Source: Prochlorococcus sp. AG-363-K07 (GTDB lineage Bacteria; Cyanobacteriota; Cyanobacteriia; PCC-6307; Cyanobiaceae). Taken from it: 64,000 bases of DNA. The translations under genes were made by a program, and so were the position numbers. The notes under the pieces are model-generated. The model did no database searches. It was given only the letters and a program-made list of their open reading frames with translations, and was not told the origin of the DNA. Positions 1 to 9,158 of this stretch are shown one piece after another; positions within the stretch are counted from its first letter, which is position 1, and each line of letters begins with the position of its first letter. The stretch covers positions 1 through 64,000 of the forward strand of contig QCFO01000005.1 of assembly GCA_003280225.1 (NCBI GenBank). The letters run 5' to 3'.

Positions 1-173
1 ATCCTATCTTTAAGCGAATTCCAATCAGAAAGCTTATAAAAGGTTACAGATACATTACATTCATAAAGCCAGTAATATCAAAGCATAAGCTCAGAAATTT
101 AGTGGATTTGATTCCTGATTTTTACAAGCTACGTAATTTCAAAAGGATCCTGACCTTCCTTTCTCTTTTATAA
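1..173 (+). CDS. C-terminal tail of an unidentified upstream gene
   Basis: One frame is open from the window edge to a TAA at 171-173, about 57 codons, and ends 13 bases before the next gene. The visible tail is rich in Lys, Arg, Ile and Phe. The spacing and direction fit the end of a gene in the same glycan operon. No domain can be recognised, so the product is unknown. The open frame could also be chance in AT-rich DNA. Confidence 0.4.
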   Translation, partial: PIFKRIPIRKLIKGYRYITFIKPVISKHKLRNLVDLIPDFYKLRNFKRILTFLSLL

Positions 174-186
174 TCCCAAATAAGAA

Positions 187-1350
187 ATGAAAAATTACAA
201 CCCTAGTCGCAATTCTATCTTTATTTTAGTCAATAGTCCTTTATATGTTCTTCAGCATTTGCAGCCGATAATAGAATCACTATGCTCAGCTGCTAATGTA
301 TATCTAATTTCTCCATTTGATAAGAACTATACCCTACCTATTTCAAAATACCAAATTATTAATATTCCCCTAACAAGACAGCCCTCGATACTCGATATTT
401 CTTCCTTAGTAAGTTTCCTGATATTAAGGGTCATTATTAGACCAAAGATTTCAATTTCTTTTACCCCAAAAGCTGGTCTTATTAATTGTCTAACTAGTTT
501 CAGTCCAGGAACAACAGTACATTATTTTACAGGCCAAAGATGGGCCACCTTCAAAGGTAAGAAGAGAACTTTTTATATGTTTATCGACAAACTTATTATT
601 CTTCTATCAAGAAAAGTATTTTGTGATAGTCCATCCCAATCAAGGCTGATTGCTTCAGAACTATCGGTTGTCCCGCCTCATTTCATAGGATCAGGTTCCC
701 TATCAGGTGTTGACCTAAAGCGATTCAAAATCAATAAGTCGTCTCCTATAACTGATCTAATACAAATCAGTGAATCCCTGCCCAAAAAGCTTATATCAGT
801 TTTGAGTAAAGAGAAATTATCTGATCTTTGTATTTTTGGATTTGTAGGCCGAGTAACAAAAGACAAAGGTATCTACGAACTTTTAGAGGCATTTAGACTA
901 CACTCTTCTTCCCATGATAATTCATATTTAGTTATCATAGGGCCAATCGAAGATGATGGTCTAAGTGCTAATAAAATATCAAGCCAAAAAAATGTATTTT
1001 ATATAAATTTCTCTAGCCAAATCGAAATATACCTTCCTTGTTTTTCAGCTTTAATTCTGCCAAGTTATCGAGAAGGGTTTGGATCAGTTATTTTAGAAGC
1101 AGCATCTTGTGCCAAACCATCAATTGTTTCTAACATTCCAGGTCCAGTTGATTTTGTGACAAACAATGTAAATGGTTTGGTAATTGAACCAAGGTCTGTA
1201 TCAGCATTAAAATCTGCTCTGGATTACATTAATGAGAACCCATCAACAGCAGAATCAATGGGATTATCTGCCAGAAAGTTAGTAGAAGAATCCTATTCTC
1301 AAGACTATGTCTGCGATGAGTTTGTAAAAACAATCATAAAATACTTGTAA
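187..1350 (+). CDS. Glycosyltransferase family 4
   Basis: A 387-residue protein with the two-Rossmann GT-B layout, likely transferring a sugar from a nucleotide sugar to a growing glycan on the cytoplasmic face of the membrane. The C-terminal half has the donor-site start GRVTKDKG (residues 221-228) and the retaining GT4 EX7E motif, Glu296 and Glu304, within REGFGSVILEA. The N-terminal half diverges, as acceptor domains do. It lies 13 bases after the tail of another gene in the same direction, at the head of an AT-rich polysaccharide island. Donor and acceptor sugars cannot be told from sequence. Confidence 0.85.
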   Translation: MKNYNPSRNSIFILVNSPLYVLQHLQPIIESLCSAANVYLISPFDKNYTLPISKYQIINIPLTRQPSILDISSLVSFLILRVIIRPKISISFTPKAGLINCLTSFSPGTTVHYFTGQRWATFKGKKRTFYMFIDKLIILLSRKVFCDSPSQSRLIASELSVVPPHFIGSGSLSGVDLKRFKINKSSPITDLIQISESLPKKLISVLSKEKLSDLCIFGFVGRVTKDKGIYELLEAFRLHSSSHDNSYLVIIGPIEDDGLSANKISSQKNVFYINFSSQIEIYLPCFSALILPSYREGFGSVILEAASCAKPSIVSNIPGPVDFVTNNVNGLVIEPRSVSALKSALDYINENPSTAESMGLSARKLVEESYSQDYVCDEFVKTIIKYL

Positions 1351-1442
1351 AGGGCATCTCTTTCAGCTTGACTTTAATGATTGCAATGCAACTTGAGCTT
1401 AATTCGCCAAGCGCAAAGCAGATGTCTGACAATGTCAGCAAA

Positions 1443-1472
1443 TTGTATTTACCCTTGAGGGTTAGTTATAAT
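1443..1472 (+). promoter_or_regulatory. Candidate sigma-70 promoter for the CapD-like gene
   Basis: TTGTAT at 1443-1448 and a consensus TATAAT at 1467-1472 are separated by 18 bases, about 57 bases upstream of the ATG at 1529. The element lies in the 178-base gap between two co-directional glycan genes. This would give the dehydratase gene its own promoter. The spacer contains a short inverted repeat (ACCC TTGA GGGT). Promoter activity is inferred. Confidence 0.4.
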
Positions 1473-1528
1473 ATGCAAGGTAGATCAACTATAAGTTCAC
1501 CTTTTGCATGCTTTTACCTCTTTGACTT

Positions 1529-3436
1529 ATGTCTTTAACCAGTAGAATCGTTAAGAGGCTTCTTTCATTAAACAGTCAGACAAGGACCATAATCCTTATT
1601 TTAGTCGATGCCACTCTAATATTAGTAGCGGTAAATTATCTTTTGTGGCAATTACAATTACCACAAGATACTATACACCAACATTTTTCTAGATATTGGA
1701 TATTAACTTTTGCGCTTATAGTTGGACTGCCGCTTTACTTATTAACGGGGCAGTACAAGAGCTTAACTCGGTACGTAACTAGCTCAATACTCTATAATTT
1801 AGCAGCTAGAAATTTTATATTAGTAATTCTTCTATTCTCCATTGCGGCAGTCTTTTCATATCAACCATTCCCTATCAGTGGCTGGGCAAACCTATTCTTA
1901 ATGCTCACTTTCTCTACTGCTTCTGTCAGACTTATTTTTCGTGACGTTCTTTTTAAACTACTTAAATTATCTCAAAATCAAAAACGAGTTGTTATCTATG
2001 GAGCTGGAGAGGCTGGAGCTCAATTAGCAGCATCACTAAGTAGAGAAAAAAATTATCGGATAGTTGCCTTTATAGATGATTCTCCTCAGTTACAAAATAG
2101 GTATATGAATGGGATAGCCATAGAATCACCTCTAAAACTTTACGCATTAAAAAATCAAATTGATCTCATCTTAATAGCAATTCCCTCATTAAGTAGAGAA
2201 CATATGAGGCGTCTGCTAGGTAATTTACAATCTTTAGGGGTTCCTGTTTTAAAAATACCTTCACTTGATGAACTTACTTCTGATTTAGGTTTAAATACCC
2301 TTAAACCTATATCAATTGATGATTTACTTGGAAGAGATGGAATTTTCTATGATCCCAAGATCCTTTCACCTTTTATCAACAATACTGTTGTATGTGTTAC
2401 TGGAGCAGGAGGCTCTATAGGTTCTGAACTTTGTAAGCAAATTATTCAATTGAATCCTTCTAAATTAATTTTAATAGACTCAAGTGAACCTAGCCTGTTT
2501 GCTATAGAACAAGAGTTAATCAATCAAATTAAAACCAAGTCAAAAGTAAGAGCTGTACTAGGAAATGCAACTGATGAGAAGGAGCTAATTAAGCTATTTA
2601 GCCATTATAAGGTTGAATTTGTTATTCACGCAGCAGCATACAAGCATGTACCGCTGGTTGAGGCAAACCCTCTCGTTGGTATCTCTAATAATGTCTTTTC
2701 TACGCTGGCAGTCTGTAATGCTGCAAAAAAGACCAATGTTAAAAAAGTGATCCTAATTTCAACAGATAAAGCTGTTAGGCCCACGAATGTAATGGGCGCC
2801 TCAAAAAGATTATCAGAAATTATTTTTCAAGCATTCTCTGAAGAGGAAGACATAGAATCAAGTCCTTCGAATAAGCTCAACAAAACCAAGATATCCTACT
2901 CAATGGTGAGGTTTGGAAATGTTCTTGGCTCTTCAGGATCTGTTGTTCCAACCTTTACAAAGCAAATAGCGTCTGGAGGCCCTATAACTCTGACTCACCC
3001 TGAGATAGTCAGGTATTTCATGACCATCTATGAAGCATCAGTTTTAGTATTACAAGCGGCAGTTCTTGCTGAAGGTGGTGAGGTTTTTCTTTTAGATATG
3101 GGAAAACCTGTTCCCATTCTGAATCTAGCAAAGCAAATGGTGCACTTAAGTGGACTGACTGTCAAAGATCATCAAAATCCGGATGGGGACATAGAAATTA
3201 TTTATACAGGGCTGAGACCTGGTGAGAAATTATTCGAAGAACTTCTAATAGACGCAAAATCTCTAAAAACACCACATCCTTTAATATATAGAGCTGTTGA
3301 AAGATCAGTACCAGCGTCTGAACTTTGGCCAAAGGTAAATGAATTAAAAGAAGCTGTAATTAACCAAGATAGCCATCAGGCTCTTTCTGTACTCTCGAAT
3401 TTAGTCCCTGAATGGAAAAGAAAAGATAATTACTAA
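1529..3436 (+). CDS. Membrane-bound UDP-sugar 4,6-dehydratase (PglF/WbpM/CapD family)
   Basis: A 635-residue protein with about four N-terminal membrane segments (residues 20-135) and two Rossmann regions. The first has YGAGEAGAQ at 158-166. The second, catalytic SDR domain has TGAGGSIG at 291-298. As is typical of the large membrane dehydratases, the SDR Tyr is replaced by Met: Met422-x3-Lys426 in NVMGASKR, next to STDKA. Known members convert UDP-GlcNAc to a 4-keto-6-deoxy sugar, the first step to bacillosamine- or QuiNAc-type residues. Here it probably supplies the first sugar of a surface polymer, fitting the phosphoglycosyl transferase gene that follows on the other strand. Confidence 0.88.
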   Translation: MSLTSRIVKRLLSLNSQTRTIILILVDATLILVAVNYLLWQLQLPQDTIHQHFSRYWILTFALIVGLPLYLLTGQYKSLTRYVTSSILYNLAARNFILVILLFSIAAVFSYQPFPISGWANLFLMLTFSTASVRLIFRDVLFKLLKLSQNQKRVVIYGAGEAGAQLAASLSREKNYRIVAFIDDSPQLQNRYMNGIAIESPLKLYALKNQIDLILIAIPSLSREHMRRLLGNLQSLGVPVLKIPSLDELTSDLGLNTLKPISIDDLLGRDGIFYDPKILSPFINNTVVCVTGAGGSIGSELCKQIIQLNPSKLILIDSSEPSLFAIEQELINQIKTKSKVRAVLGNATDEKELIKLFSHYKVEFVIHAAAYKHVPLVEANPLVGISNNVFSTLAVCNAAKKTNVKKVILISTDKAVRPTNVMGASKRLSEIIFQAFSEEEDIESSPSNKLNKTKISYSMVRFGNVLGSSGSVVPTFTKQIASGGPITLTHPEIVRYFMTIYEASVLVLQAAVLAEGGEVFLLDMGKPVPILNLAKQMVHLSGLTVKDHQNPDGDIEIIYTGLRPGEKLFEELLIDAKSLKTPHPLIYRAVERSVPASELWPKVNELKEAVINQDSHQALSVLSNLVPEWKRKDNY

Positions 3437-3459
3437 TAAATTCTCTTACATATTTCAAG

Positions 3460-4533
3460 TTATTTTATTTTACTTAGATTAGGTTTTCTGTAAAAAAAGC
3501 AAAATGTTAAAACGATTGTAGATATTATCATTATTGGAAGTTTGATTATGTTGAGCAGTAATAAAGCCAAAACACCAAACCACTGGGTAATAGCATAAAT
3601 CAAGACAACGGTCGATCGCTGTCCTCTTCCGCTAGTGAGTAATCGATGGTGTAAATGCCTTCTATCAGGATAAAATGGTGACTTCTTATCAAGAGTCCGC
3701 TTAAATATCACATAAGTCATGTCAAAGATAGGTACAAAAAGGATAAGCACTGCAATATGCAAGCTGAGAATATTCTCTGTGAAAATTGATGAAAGTAGAG
3801 TTAATGTTGATAAAATAAATCCAAAGAAATAAGAGCCACCATCACCCATAATTAACTTAGAAGGATAGAAGTTATACCTTAAAAATCCGATGGATGAACC
3901 GAACGTCGATACCATTAACAAACAAAGGGAATATTGATTAATCGACAAGGCGATAGGAATTAATATTAATAATGTAATTGCGACTATGCCTGCTGCTAAT
4001 CCATCAAGACCGTCCATCCAGTTTATTGCATTAATAACGCCTACAATCCAAATCAAGGTGAAAAATAGACTCAATATTTCAGGCAGAATGATTACGCCTA
4101 GCTGAGGATAAATAAACGAGAAATCAATAATATCAATTTTAATACCATTAAGCCAAGCAAAAAAAGCAAGTGCAGATTGAAAGATCAATCTGGACCAGGG
4201 AGATAAACTCAAGATATCGTCAGTTAAGCCAATAAAGAAAGCACAAGTTGCCCCAGCTGAAACGATCCAAAATTTGCTGCTTAACGGAACACTAAGTAGG
4301 CCTGATAGATCTAGAAACAGTCCCAATATTAATGATATTAGAAATCCCAGAAAAATAGCAGCCCCTCCAATACGAACAGTTGGTCGGGTATTTTGCCTGC
4401 GTTGACCTGGTTGATCTATTAATTGAAAATTAACTCCAAGAGTGTTAATACTTGGAATTAAAAGCATAGTTGCCAAAGCCGAAGACAGTAAAATTATAAG
4501 GATGGAAATAATTTCACTGGTTACTAGCATCAA
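3460..4533 (-). CDS. Undecaprenyl-phosphate sugar-1-phosphate transferase (WecA/TagO/MraY-like)
   Basis: A 357-residue polytopic membrane protein with roughly ten hydrophobic spans. It has the polyprenyl-phosphate transferase signatures: Asp105-Asp106 in GLTDDILSL, NWMDGLDG at 171-178, and a His cluster around RRHLHHR (291-297) in a cytosolic loop. The family moves a HexNAc-1-phosphate from UDP-sugar to undecaprenyl phosphate and so starts glycan assembly at the membrane. The loop resembles WecA/TagO more than MraY, and the glycan setting agrees. The first two codons are both Met, and the second is equally possible as the start. Confidence 0.85.
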   Translation of the reverse strand: MMLVTSEIISILIILLSSALATMLLIPSINTLGVNFQLIDQPGQRRQNTRPTVRIGGAAIFLGFLISLILGLFLDLSGLLSVPLSSKFWIVSAGATCAFFIGLTDDILSLSPWSRLIFQSALAFFAWLNGIKIDIIDFSFIYPQLGVIILPEILSLFFTLIWIVGVINAINWMDGLDGLAAGIVAITLLILIPIALSINQYSLCLLMVSTFGSSIGFLRYNFYPSKLIMGDGGSYFFGFILSTLTLLSSIFTENILSLHIAVLILFVPIFDMTYVIFKRTLDKKSPFYPDRRHLHHRLLTSGRGQRSTVVLIYAITQWFGVLALLLLNIIKLPIMIISTIVLTFCFFYRKPNLSKIK

Positions 4534-4760
4534 AGAAATGAGAGTCGAATAAACGAAGGAAGAGTGATTACAAGTTAGCTCTTAATTTGTCCTAACTTCT
4601 AATATATTCTACTACTTATTTTGTGAGATCTCAATATGGATATAGGATTAGGGACTATGCTTTAATCTTCGTTACATCAATTTCAGACCAGCGGAATATC
4701 AAGTAGTTTATTATTTAATAGGAATAGTCTTCTCAAACCATTTCAAATGAACCTCAGTAT

Positions 4761-5786
4761 ATGCCTTTGATACGAAACTCAAAAAGAAGCCTAACCTCAT
4801 TTGATATTTTATTAGTATCAATATTTGCACTATTTTATTGGATCTATAATGGTCTTTGGGATGGAAGTGGGTTTGGCACTGATCTGACAAGGTATTACAA
4901 TGTTTTTCTACTCATACCCGACAACCTAAATCTTGATGCAATTGGCACAGTACTGCAGTTGGATGACAAGGATGCATTTTCATTAATCCTGCAATATATA
5001 CCAAAGGTTTTTGGACTCTCATTTAATCTTCTTTTGCTTATTATTATCTTTTTATACTATAGATCTGGTATTCATAGAGTTAAAAAGTTAGCGAACAAAA
5101 GCTCCTCGGCCCTAAAATTATTTACAATAATTATATATAGCTTTCTGATGCTGTCCCTTGTCAATGTAGCTTTTCGACAGGGGATGTCCTTATTAGTTAT
5201 TTTAATCTATTTATTTGACCCTAGTAAGAACAGGACGAGAAGAGGGGATTTCTTTTCGGACATCTTTTATGCAATAATTGCGACGCTTATACACCTAGGA
5301 ACAATAATAGTTTTTCCCTTTATATTCCTGAGAGAATATATAGAAAAATACAGAAGGTACTTTGATTTTTTATTTTATATAATATTCATACTTTATATAA
5401 TTGGTGCTTTCAACTCTATAGGCTCGTACATACTTGGTGGTGCTGGTCAGTCATTTTTGGCCTTAATAAGAGCCATGTCGAATACAGACTCAGATTACGT
5501 AGTAGGTCCAACCCTGAGTAAAGCCTTGTCCATAATTGTTCCTGTTGTCGCACTAAGGCTTGGAACTAAAAGATATTCATCAACTCAACTTCGTAATATT
5601 AATCCAATCCTGATATATTACCAATATATTATGATGATAGGAATGGGTTTGAGTGGTTTTCCTTACCATGACAGAATCCTAATTATTGGATGGGTATTTC
5701 TTCCGTTATTACTTGCATTGCCTTTTCTCAACTTTATGGTTAATTTAACGAAAATCAATTCAGATCGATATAGGACAGCATCGTAG
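4761..5786 (+). CDS. EpsG/Wzy-like polysaccharide polymerase
   Basis: A 341-residue, very hydrophobic protein with about nine predicted spans. Near the N terminus GFGTDLTRYYNVF resembles the Asp...Tyr-Tyr segment of EpsG-family proteins, which are thought to polymerise repeat units at the outer face of the membrane. The position among sugar-priming and transfer genes supports a polymerase role. Similarity is at family-architecture level only, so a flippase-like or other membrane glycan function is possible. The gene is divergent from the WecA/TagO-like gene across a 227-base gap that probably holds both promoters. Confidence 0.6.
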   Translation: MPLIRNSKRSLTSFDILLVSIFALFYWIYNGLWDGSGFGTDLTRYYNVFLLIPDNLNLDAIGTVLQLDDKDAFSLILQYIPKVFGLSFNLLLLIIIFLYYRSGIHRVKKLANKSSSALKLFTIIIYSFLMLSLVNVAFRQGMSLLVILIYLFDPSKNRTRRGDFFSDIFYAIIATLIHLGTIIVFPFIFLREYIEKYRRYFDFLFYIIFILYIIGAFNSIGSYILGGAGQSFLALIRAMSNTDSDYVVGPTLSKALSIIVPVVALRLGTKRYSSTQLRNINPILIYYQYIMMIGMGLSGFPYHDRILIIGWVFLPLLLALPFLNFMVNLTKINSDRYRTAS

Positions 5787-5857
5787 ATGCCAAAAAATGA
5801 TGATGACTGTTGTTTTTAGGATAAAGATATATAAGCTTGCACAGGTGGGAATATTCT

Positions 5858-7081
5858 CTAAATAGACTTATACCTGGAGATAAAACTTTCTAAGGCTTTC
5901 GAGATTCCAAAGCAGGCTAGCGGTATTAAAGGAAGAAAATATCGAAGAAGTGGATTGAATAGAATGGGAATAATGATAATAGAGATTGGCAATAAGCTAA
6001 GGTCTGGTCGAATAGAGTATGTGGATTTAACCCAAAAAAACAAGCCCAAGATATGTAAAATCGCAAAAAACAATAATGGCAATAGAACTTTTAATATGAA
6101 TTCAGATTGATATGATGATTGGGAAAAATCCTCAAGCATGCTAGCAGTACCAGGTGTTAAATTTGTAATAGAAATATCACCGATATTTACTTGCCAGGAT
6201 GCGCTAAAAAGGCGTTCTCTTGCTCCAGCAACAAAGAACAAGGAGAGTAAAAGATAGGCTGAATAACTCACAATAATAGTAAGTAAATTAATTAATAGCG
6301 AGTCTGAACTACTTAAAGAGCTAAATCCTTCATATAAGTTCTTAGGCCTAAATGAGTAGGGACCACCCCACATATATCTGGGTATGATTACTAGATAATC
6401 ATGAATCAAAGTGTAGAGTCCAGATATGATTAGTGAGGCAGTTAAAAGGATAATAAATATTCTTATAAGATAATTACGTCTAGATGGAATGTTGTTTTTA
6501 TTGATATATAGCCTAATAAACTCATATAGTTCAATACCAAATAATGGTAAATTCTGTGCTCTAAAACATACGAGTATTAACTGCAGAAAAAGATTCCTAA
6601 GTCTTGAAAGAAGTGACTTCGCATAATTATATGGGTTTAATTTCTGCCTAGTCACGAAAAAGACTGCTACAGCCAATAGAGAGAAATTCTCTGTGCAAAA
6701 TTTCAAGCTATATGTAGCTAACATTGGATGAATAGCAAGCAAAACCAATGAAAAATAATTGAGCTTGAAATACCTATTGCAAACAAAAAAAAGTGTTATG
6801 CAGGATAGTCCCGAAATCAACTGCGCTAGAAGTAATTTGAACAATGGACCTAGCAAAGGAAGGCCATGAATTAATTGGAGGGTAATTGAGAATAAAGGAT
6901 TAAAATTAAAGCCATTTAGGTACTTTAATTTATCTGGAATAGAGGTCACATCTACATATCTTTCTCTGAAGGGGTCTAAAGTTAAATGGGCGCTATCAAA
7001 ATTAGAAAACAACAATGCACAAACAGCAAGGCGAGGCAACCAAAACCAAAGAATAATATCCCTTTTAAGAAAAGAAAGCAT
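5858..7081 (-). CDS. Polytopic membrane protein, possible GT-C glycosyltransferase
   Basis: A 407-residue protein with about nine or ten hydrophobic segments and a large hydrophilic loop near residues 245-330. Asp and Glu residues in the first loop (FDSAHLTLDPFRERY, residues 28-42) are placed where GT-C transferases carry catalytic acids. GT-C enzymes use polyprenyl-phosphate sugars at the outer face of the membrane, and a donor-making operon (GT2 plus DUF2304) lies just upstream in divergent orientation. This role is inferred from topology and context. No specific family is recognised with confidence. Confidence 0.55.
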   Translation of the reverse strand: MLSFLKRDIILWFWLPRLAVCALLFSNFDSAHLTLDPFRERYVDVTSIPDKLKYLNGFNFNPLFSITLQLIHGLPLLGPLFKLLLAQLISGLSCITLFFVCNRYFKLNYFSLVLLAIHPMLATYSLKFCTENFSLLAVAVFFVTRQKLNPYNYAKSLLSRLRNLFLQLILVCFRAQNLPLFGIELYEFIRLYINKNNIPSRRNYLIRIFIILLTASLIISGLYTLIHDYLVIIPRYMWGGPYSFRPKNLYEGFSSLSSSDSLLINLLTIIVSYSAYLLLSLFFVAGARERLFSASWQVNIGDISITNLTPGTASMLEDFSQSSYQSEFILKVLLPLLFFAILHILGLFFWVKSTYSIRPDLSLLPISIIIIPILFNPLLRYFLPLIPLACFGISKALESFISRYKSI

Positions 7082-7255
7082 ATAGAAGTCCTATTTATTC
7101 ATTGGAGCACTATATACGAGAAACAGTCAATATCATTATCAATTAGTCAAAATACTAGTAAATCTACCTACCAAAAGTCGGTAGACTATTGACCGGGGAA
7201 TGCTATAGTAGAAAATATTTAAATTTAATCATTCCTGTTATCCGCAAGAGAATAA

Positions 7256-7948
7256 ATGACAATGAGTTGTGTAAATGAGAAGGCATTAATAATTATTGCG
7301 GCCTACAATGAATCGTCGAATATTGAAAGTACCTTACAGGAGGTGAAAGATTATTTTTCGAATATAATTGTAATTAATGATGGAAGTGATGACAACACCC
7401 TAGAATTGCTTAATAAGCTAAGAGTAGATACTATTTCACACTGCATAAATATAGGTCAAGGTGGTTCTTTAGGAACAGGCTTGGCATTTTTTCTAAAACA
7501 TACAAACCTTGAATATGCAATTACTTTCGATGCTGACGGACAGCATCGACCAAATCAAGCCATGGAAATGCTAAATTTCGCCAATAAAAATAATTTATAT
7601 GCTGTGCTTGGCTCAAGATTCCTAAACAAGGAATATCTCAAATCAATACCATTTACTAAAAGACAAACCCTAAGAGCTGCGTCTATTTATGAAAAGATTT
7701 TCTACTCGATTAACCTTTCTGATGCTCATAATGGTCTTAGGGTTTTACATAGAAAACTGGTAAAAGAACACTTGGTCCCAATAAGGAATTTTGATATGAA
7801 TCATGCTACAGAAATTTCGAAGAAGATAGTTGATTCTACCTTGCCCTTTGAGGAATTCCCAGTAGATATTATTTACCAGAATAAAGATTCTCAGAGTACA
7901 ATAAATGCTGTCAATATCACAATAGCCTCCCTGCTGAAACACAGATGA
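7256..7948 (+). CDS. Family 2 glycosyltransferase, polyprenyl-phosphate sugar synthase type
   Basis: A 230-residue single-domain GT-A enzyme. The AAYNES start of the nucleotide-binding fold is at 15-20, NDGSDDNT at 41-48, and the metal-binding DAD at 92-94 in FDADGQHRP. The layout matches DPM1/GtrB-like enzymes that load a sugar from a nucleotide donor onto a polyprenyl phosphate. It lacks C-terminal membrane spans of its own. The next gene, a small DUF2304 membrane protein, overlaps it by 4 bases and probably anchors or assists it. It opens a four-gene operon ending with an SDR-like and a flavin enzyme. Confidence 0.85.
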   Translation: MTMSCVNEKALIIIAAYNESSNIESTLQEVKDYFSNIIVINDGSDDNTLELLNKLRVDTISHCINIGQGGSLGTGLAFFLKHTNLEYAITFDADGQHRPNQAMEMLNFANKNNLYAVLGSRFLNKEYLKSIPFTKRQTLRAASIYEKIFYSINLSDAHNGLRVLHRKLVKEHLVPIRNFDMNHATEISKKIVDSTLPFEEFPVDIIYQNKDSQSTINAVNITIASLLKHR

Positions 7949-8301
7949 GTATTTATGCGAAGTTTGTATTTTTTGCTGTGGTTGTCTTAAGTTACAGCCT
8001 CTCATATGTTTTTGCAAAAACAAACAGTATAAAAGCACTTGAGAAATTACTGATCATATTTTATGCAACTCTGCTCCTCCTTTCCGTATTGTTTCCTGAA
8101 GCTACTGTTGTCTCGGTCTCGCAGTTGCTTGGGGTAAGTCGATATACAGATTCATTATTATTTCTATTTATTGTTTTATCACTATCAATAAATTTCGTCT
8201 TAACCAGAAAAGTAGTTGAGATGGATCAGAGGATAAAATCATTGGTCCAGCATATTTCACTGACTAGAGTAACTGAACGCAATGGTTTAACTCCTAAATA
8301 A
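7945..8301 (+). CDS. DUF2304 small membrane protein
   Basis: A 118-residue protein with three hydrophobic segments and a charged C-terminal helix (MDQRIKSLVQHISL) typical of DUF2304, a family usually found directly after family 2 glycosyltransferases. Its ATG overlaps the stop of the transferase gene (ATGA), so the two are translationally coupled. The biochemical role of DUF2304 is not established. From context it is likely a membrane partner of the lipid-linked sugar synthase. The next gene begins 18 bases downstream. Confidence 0.75.
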   Translation: MSIYAKFVFFAVVVLSYSLSYVFAKTNSIKALEKLLIIFYATLLLLSVLFPEATVVSVSQLLGVSRYTDSLLFLFIVLSLSINFVLTRKVVEMDQRIKSLVQHISLTRVTERNGLTPK

Positions 8302-8319
8302 ATTTAATGTTTACGCCCT

Positions 8320-9147
8320 ATGACTAAGCATCGAAAATATATACTCCTTGGTAAAAATAGCAAGATCTCCAAGTATTTGTATAAAGAAATAGTCTCCAGG
8401 CAACTTGAAGTTCATCAGCTTAGCTGGTATCTAATTAAGAAATATGGGATTGTCTCCTGTTTATTAAAGACTCTAAATATATCTTTTTTGAAGAGTAATC
8501 ATGCAGTTGGTTTAGAACTCATTATCATAGATTGTCTAATAGGAGGTAGTGATATTAAATACGAGTTGGAACTCCATACAAATTTACTTTTTGAGTCCAA
8601 AAAACTATCTTTGGATTCAAAATTTATCTACCTTTCAACTTTTGAACCGTCTAAATCAGCTGGTACCGATTATAGGGAGATGAAATTAATCCTAGAAGGA
8701 CATATGGTCAAAAATAATGCTGTCATCATAAGAATGGGCCAACCTATTGATCCCATCATAGATAGCTACTTTGACAAACTTAATAAGTGGCAAAGAGGTT
8801 ATCTACTAACAGATCTGCGTCTGAGGCCAATAAAAATACCAGGAACATATATCAGTGAAATAGTTGATATAATTTCGAATCAGAGAGATTTTAAGTCACT
8901 TTATAAATGTTATTCAGATATTTTATATCTAGTACTAGATATAAAATATAATCCAAAAGTCTTGTTTTCATTAAAAGCTGATAATAGGTTGATAGTTCCA
9001 ATACCACTGTTTCTTATCTCTTATTTCACTAAATATTTATCATTCTTACTAAAAATAATTAACTGCCCCAGCAAAACAACAGACTTCTTTCAGAAGTTCT
9101 ACTCAATTTATGAACATCAAAACATCTTAAATAGAACATTTAAGTAA
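8320..9147 (+). CDS. Atypical short-chain dehydrogenase/epimerase-like protein
   Basis: A 275-residue protein without a strong family match by eye. A hydrophobic strand followed by a glycine (YILLGKNSKIS, residues 7-17) resembles a degenerate Rossmann start. Tyr118-x3-Lys122 (YREMK), preceded by Ser106-Thr107 after the strand KFIYLS, matches the SDR catalytic Ser...YxxxK layout. The classical GxxGxxG is not conserved, so cofactor binding is uncertain. It lies between the DUF2304 gene and a GMC flavoprotein gene that starts 11 bases downstream. A role as the reductase of a two-step sugar modification is inferred. Confidence 0.55.
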   Translation: MTKHRKYILLGKNSKISKYLYKEIVSRQLEVHQLSWYLIKKYGIVSCLLKTLNISFLKSNHAVGLELIIIDCLIGGSDIKYELELHTNLLFESKKLSLDSKFIYLSTFEPSKSAGTDYREMKLILEGHMVKNNAVIIRMGQPIDPIIDSYFDKLNKWQRGYLLTDLRLRPIKIPGTYISEIVDIISNQRDFKSLYKCYSDILYLVLDIKYNPKVLFSLKADNRLIVPIPLFLISYFTKYLSFLLKIINCPSKTTDFFQKFYSIYEHQNILNRTFK

Positions 9148-9158
9148 TTATTTTAATC

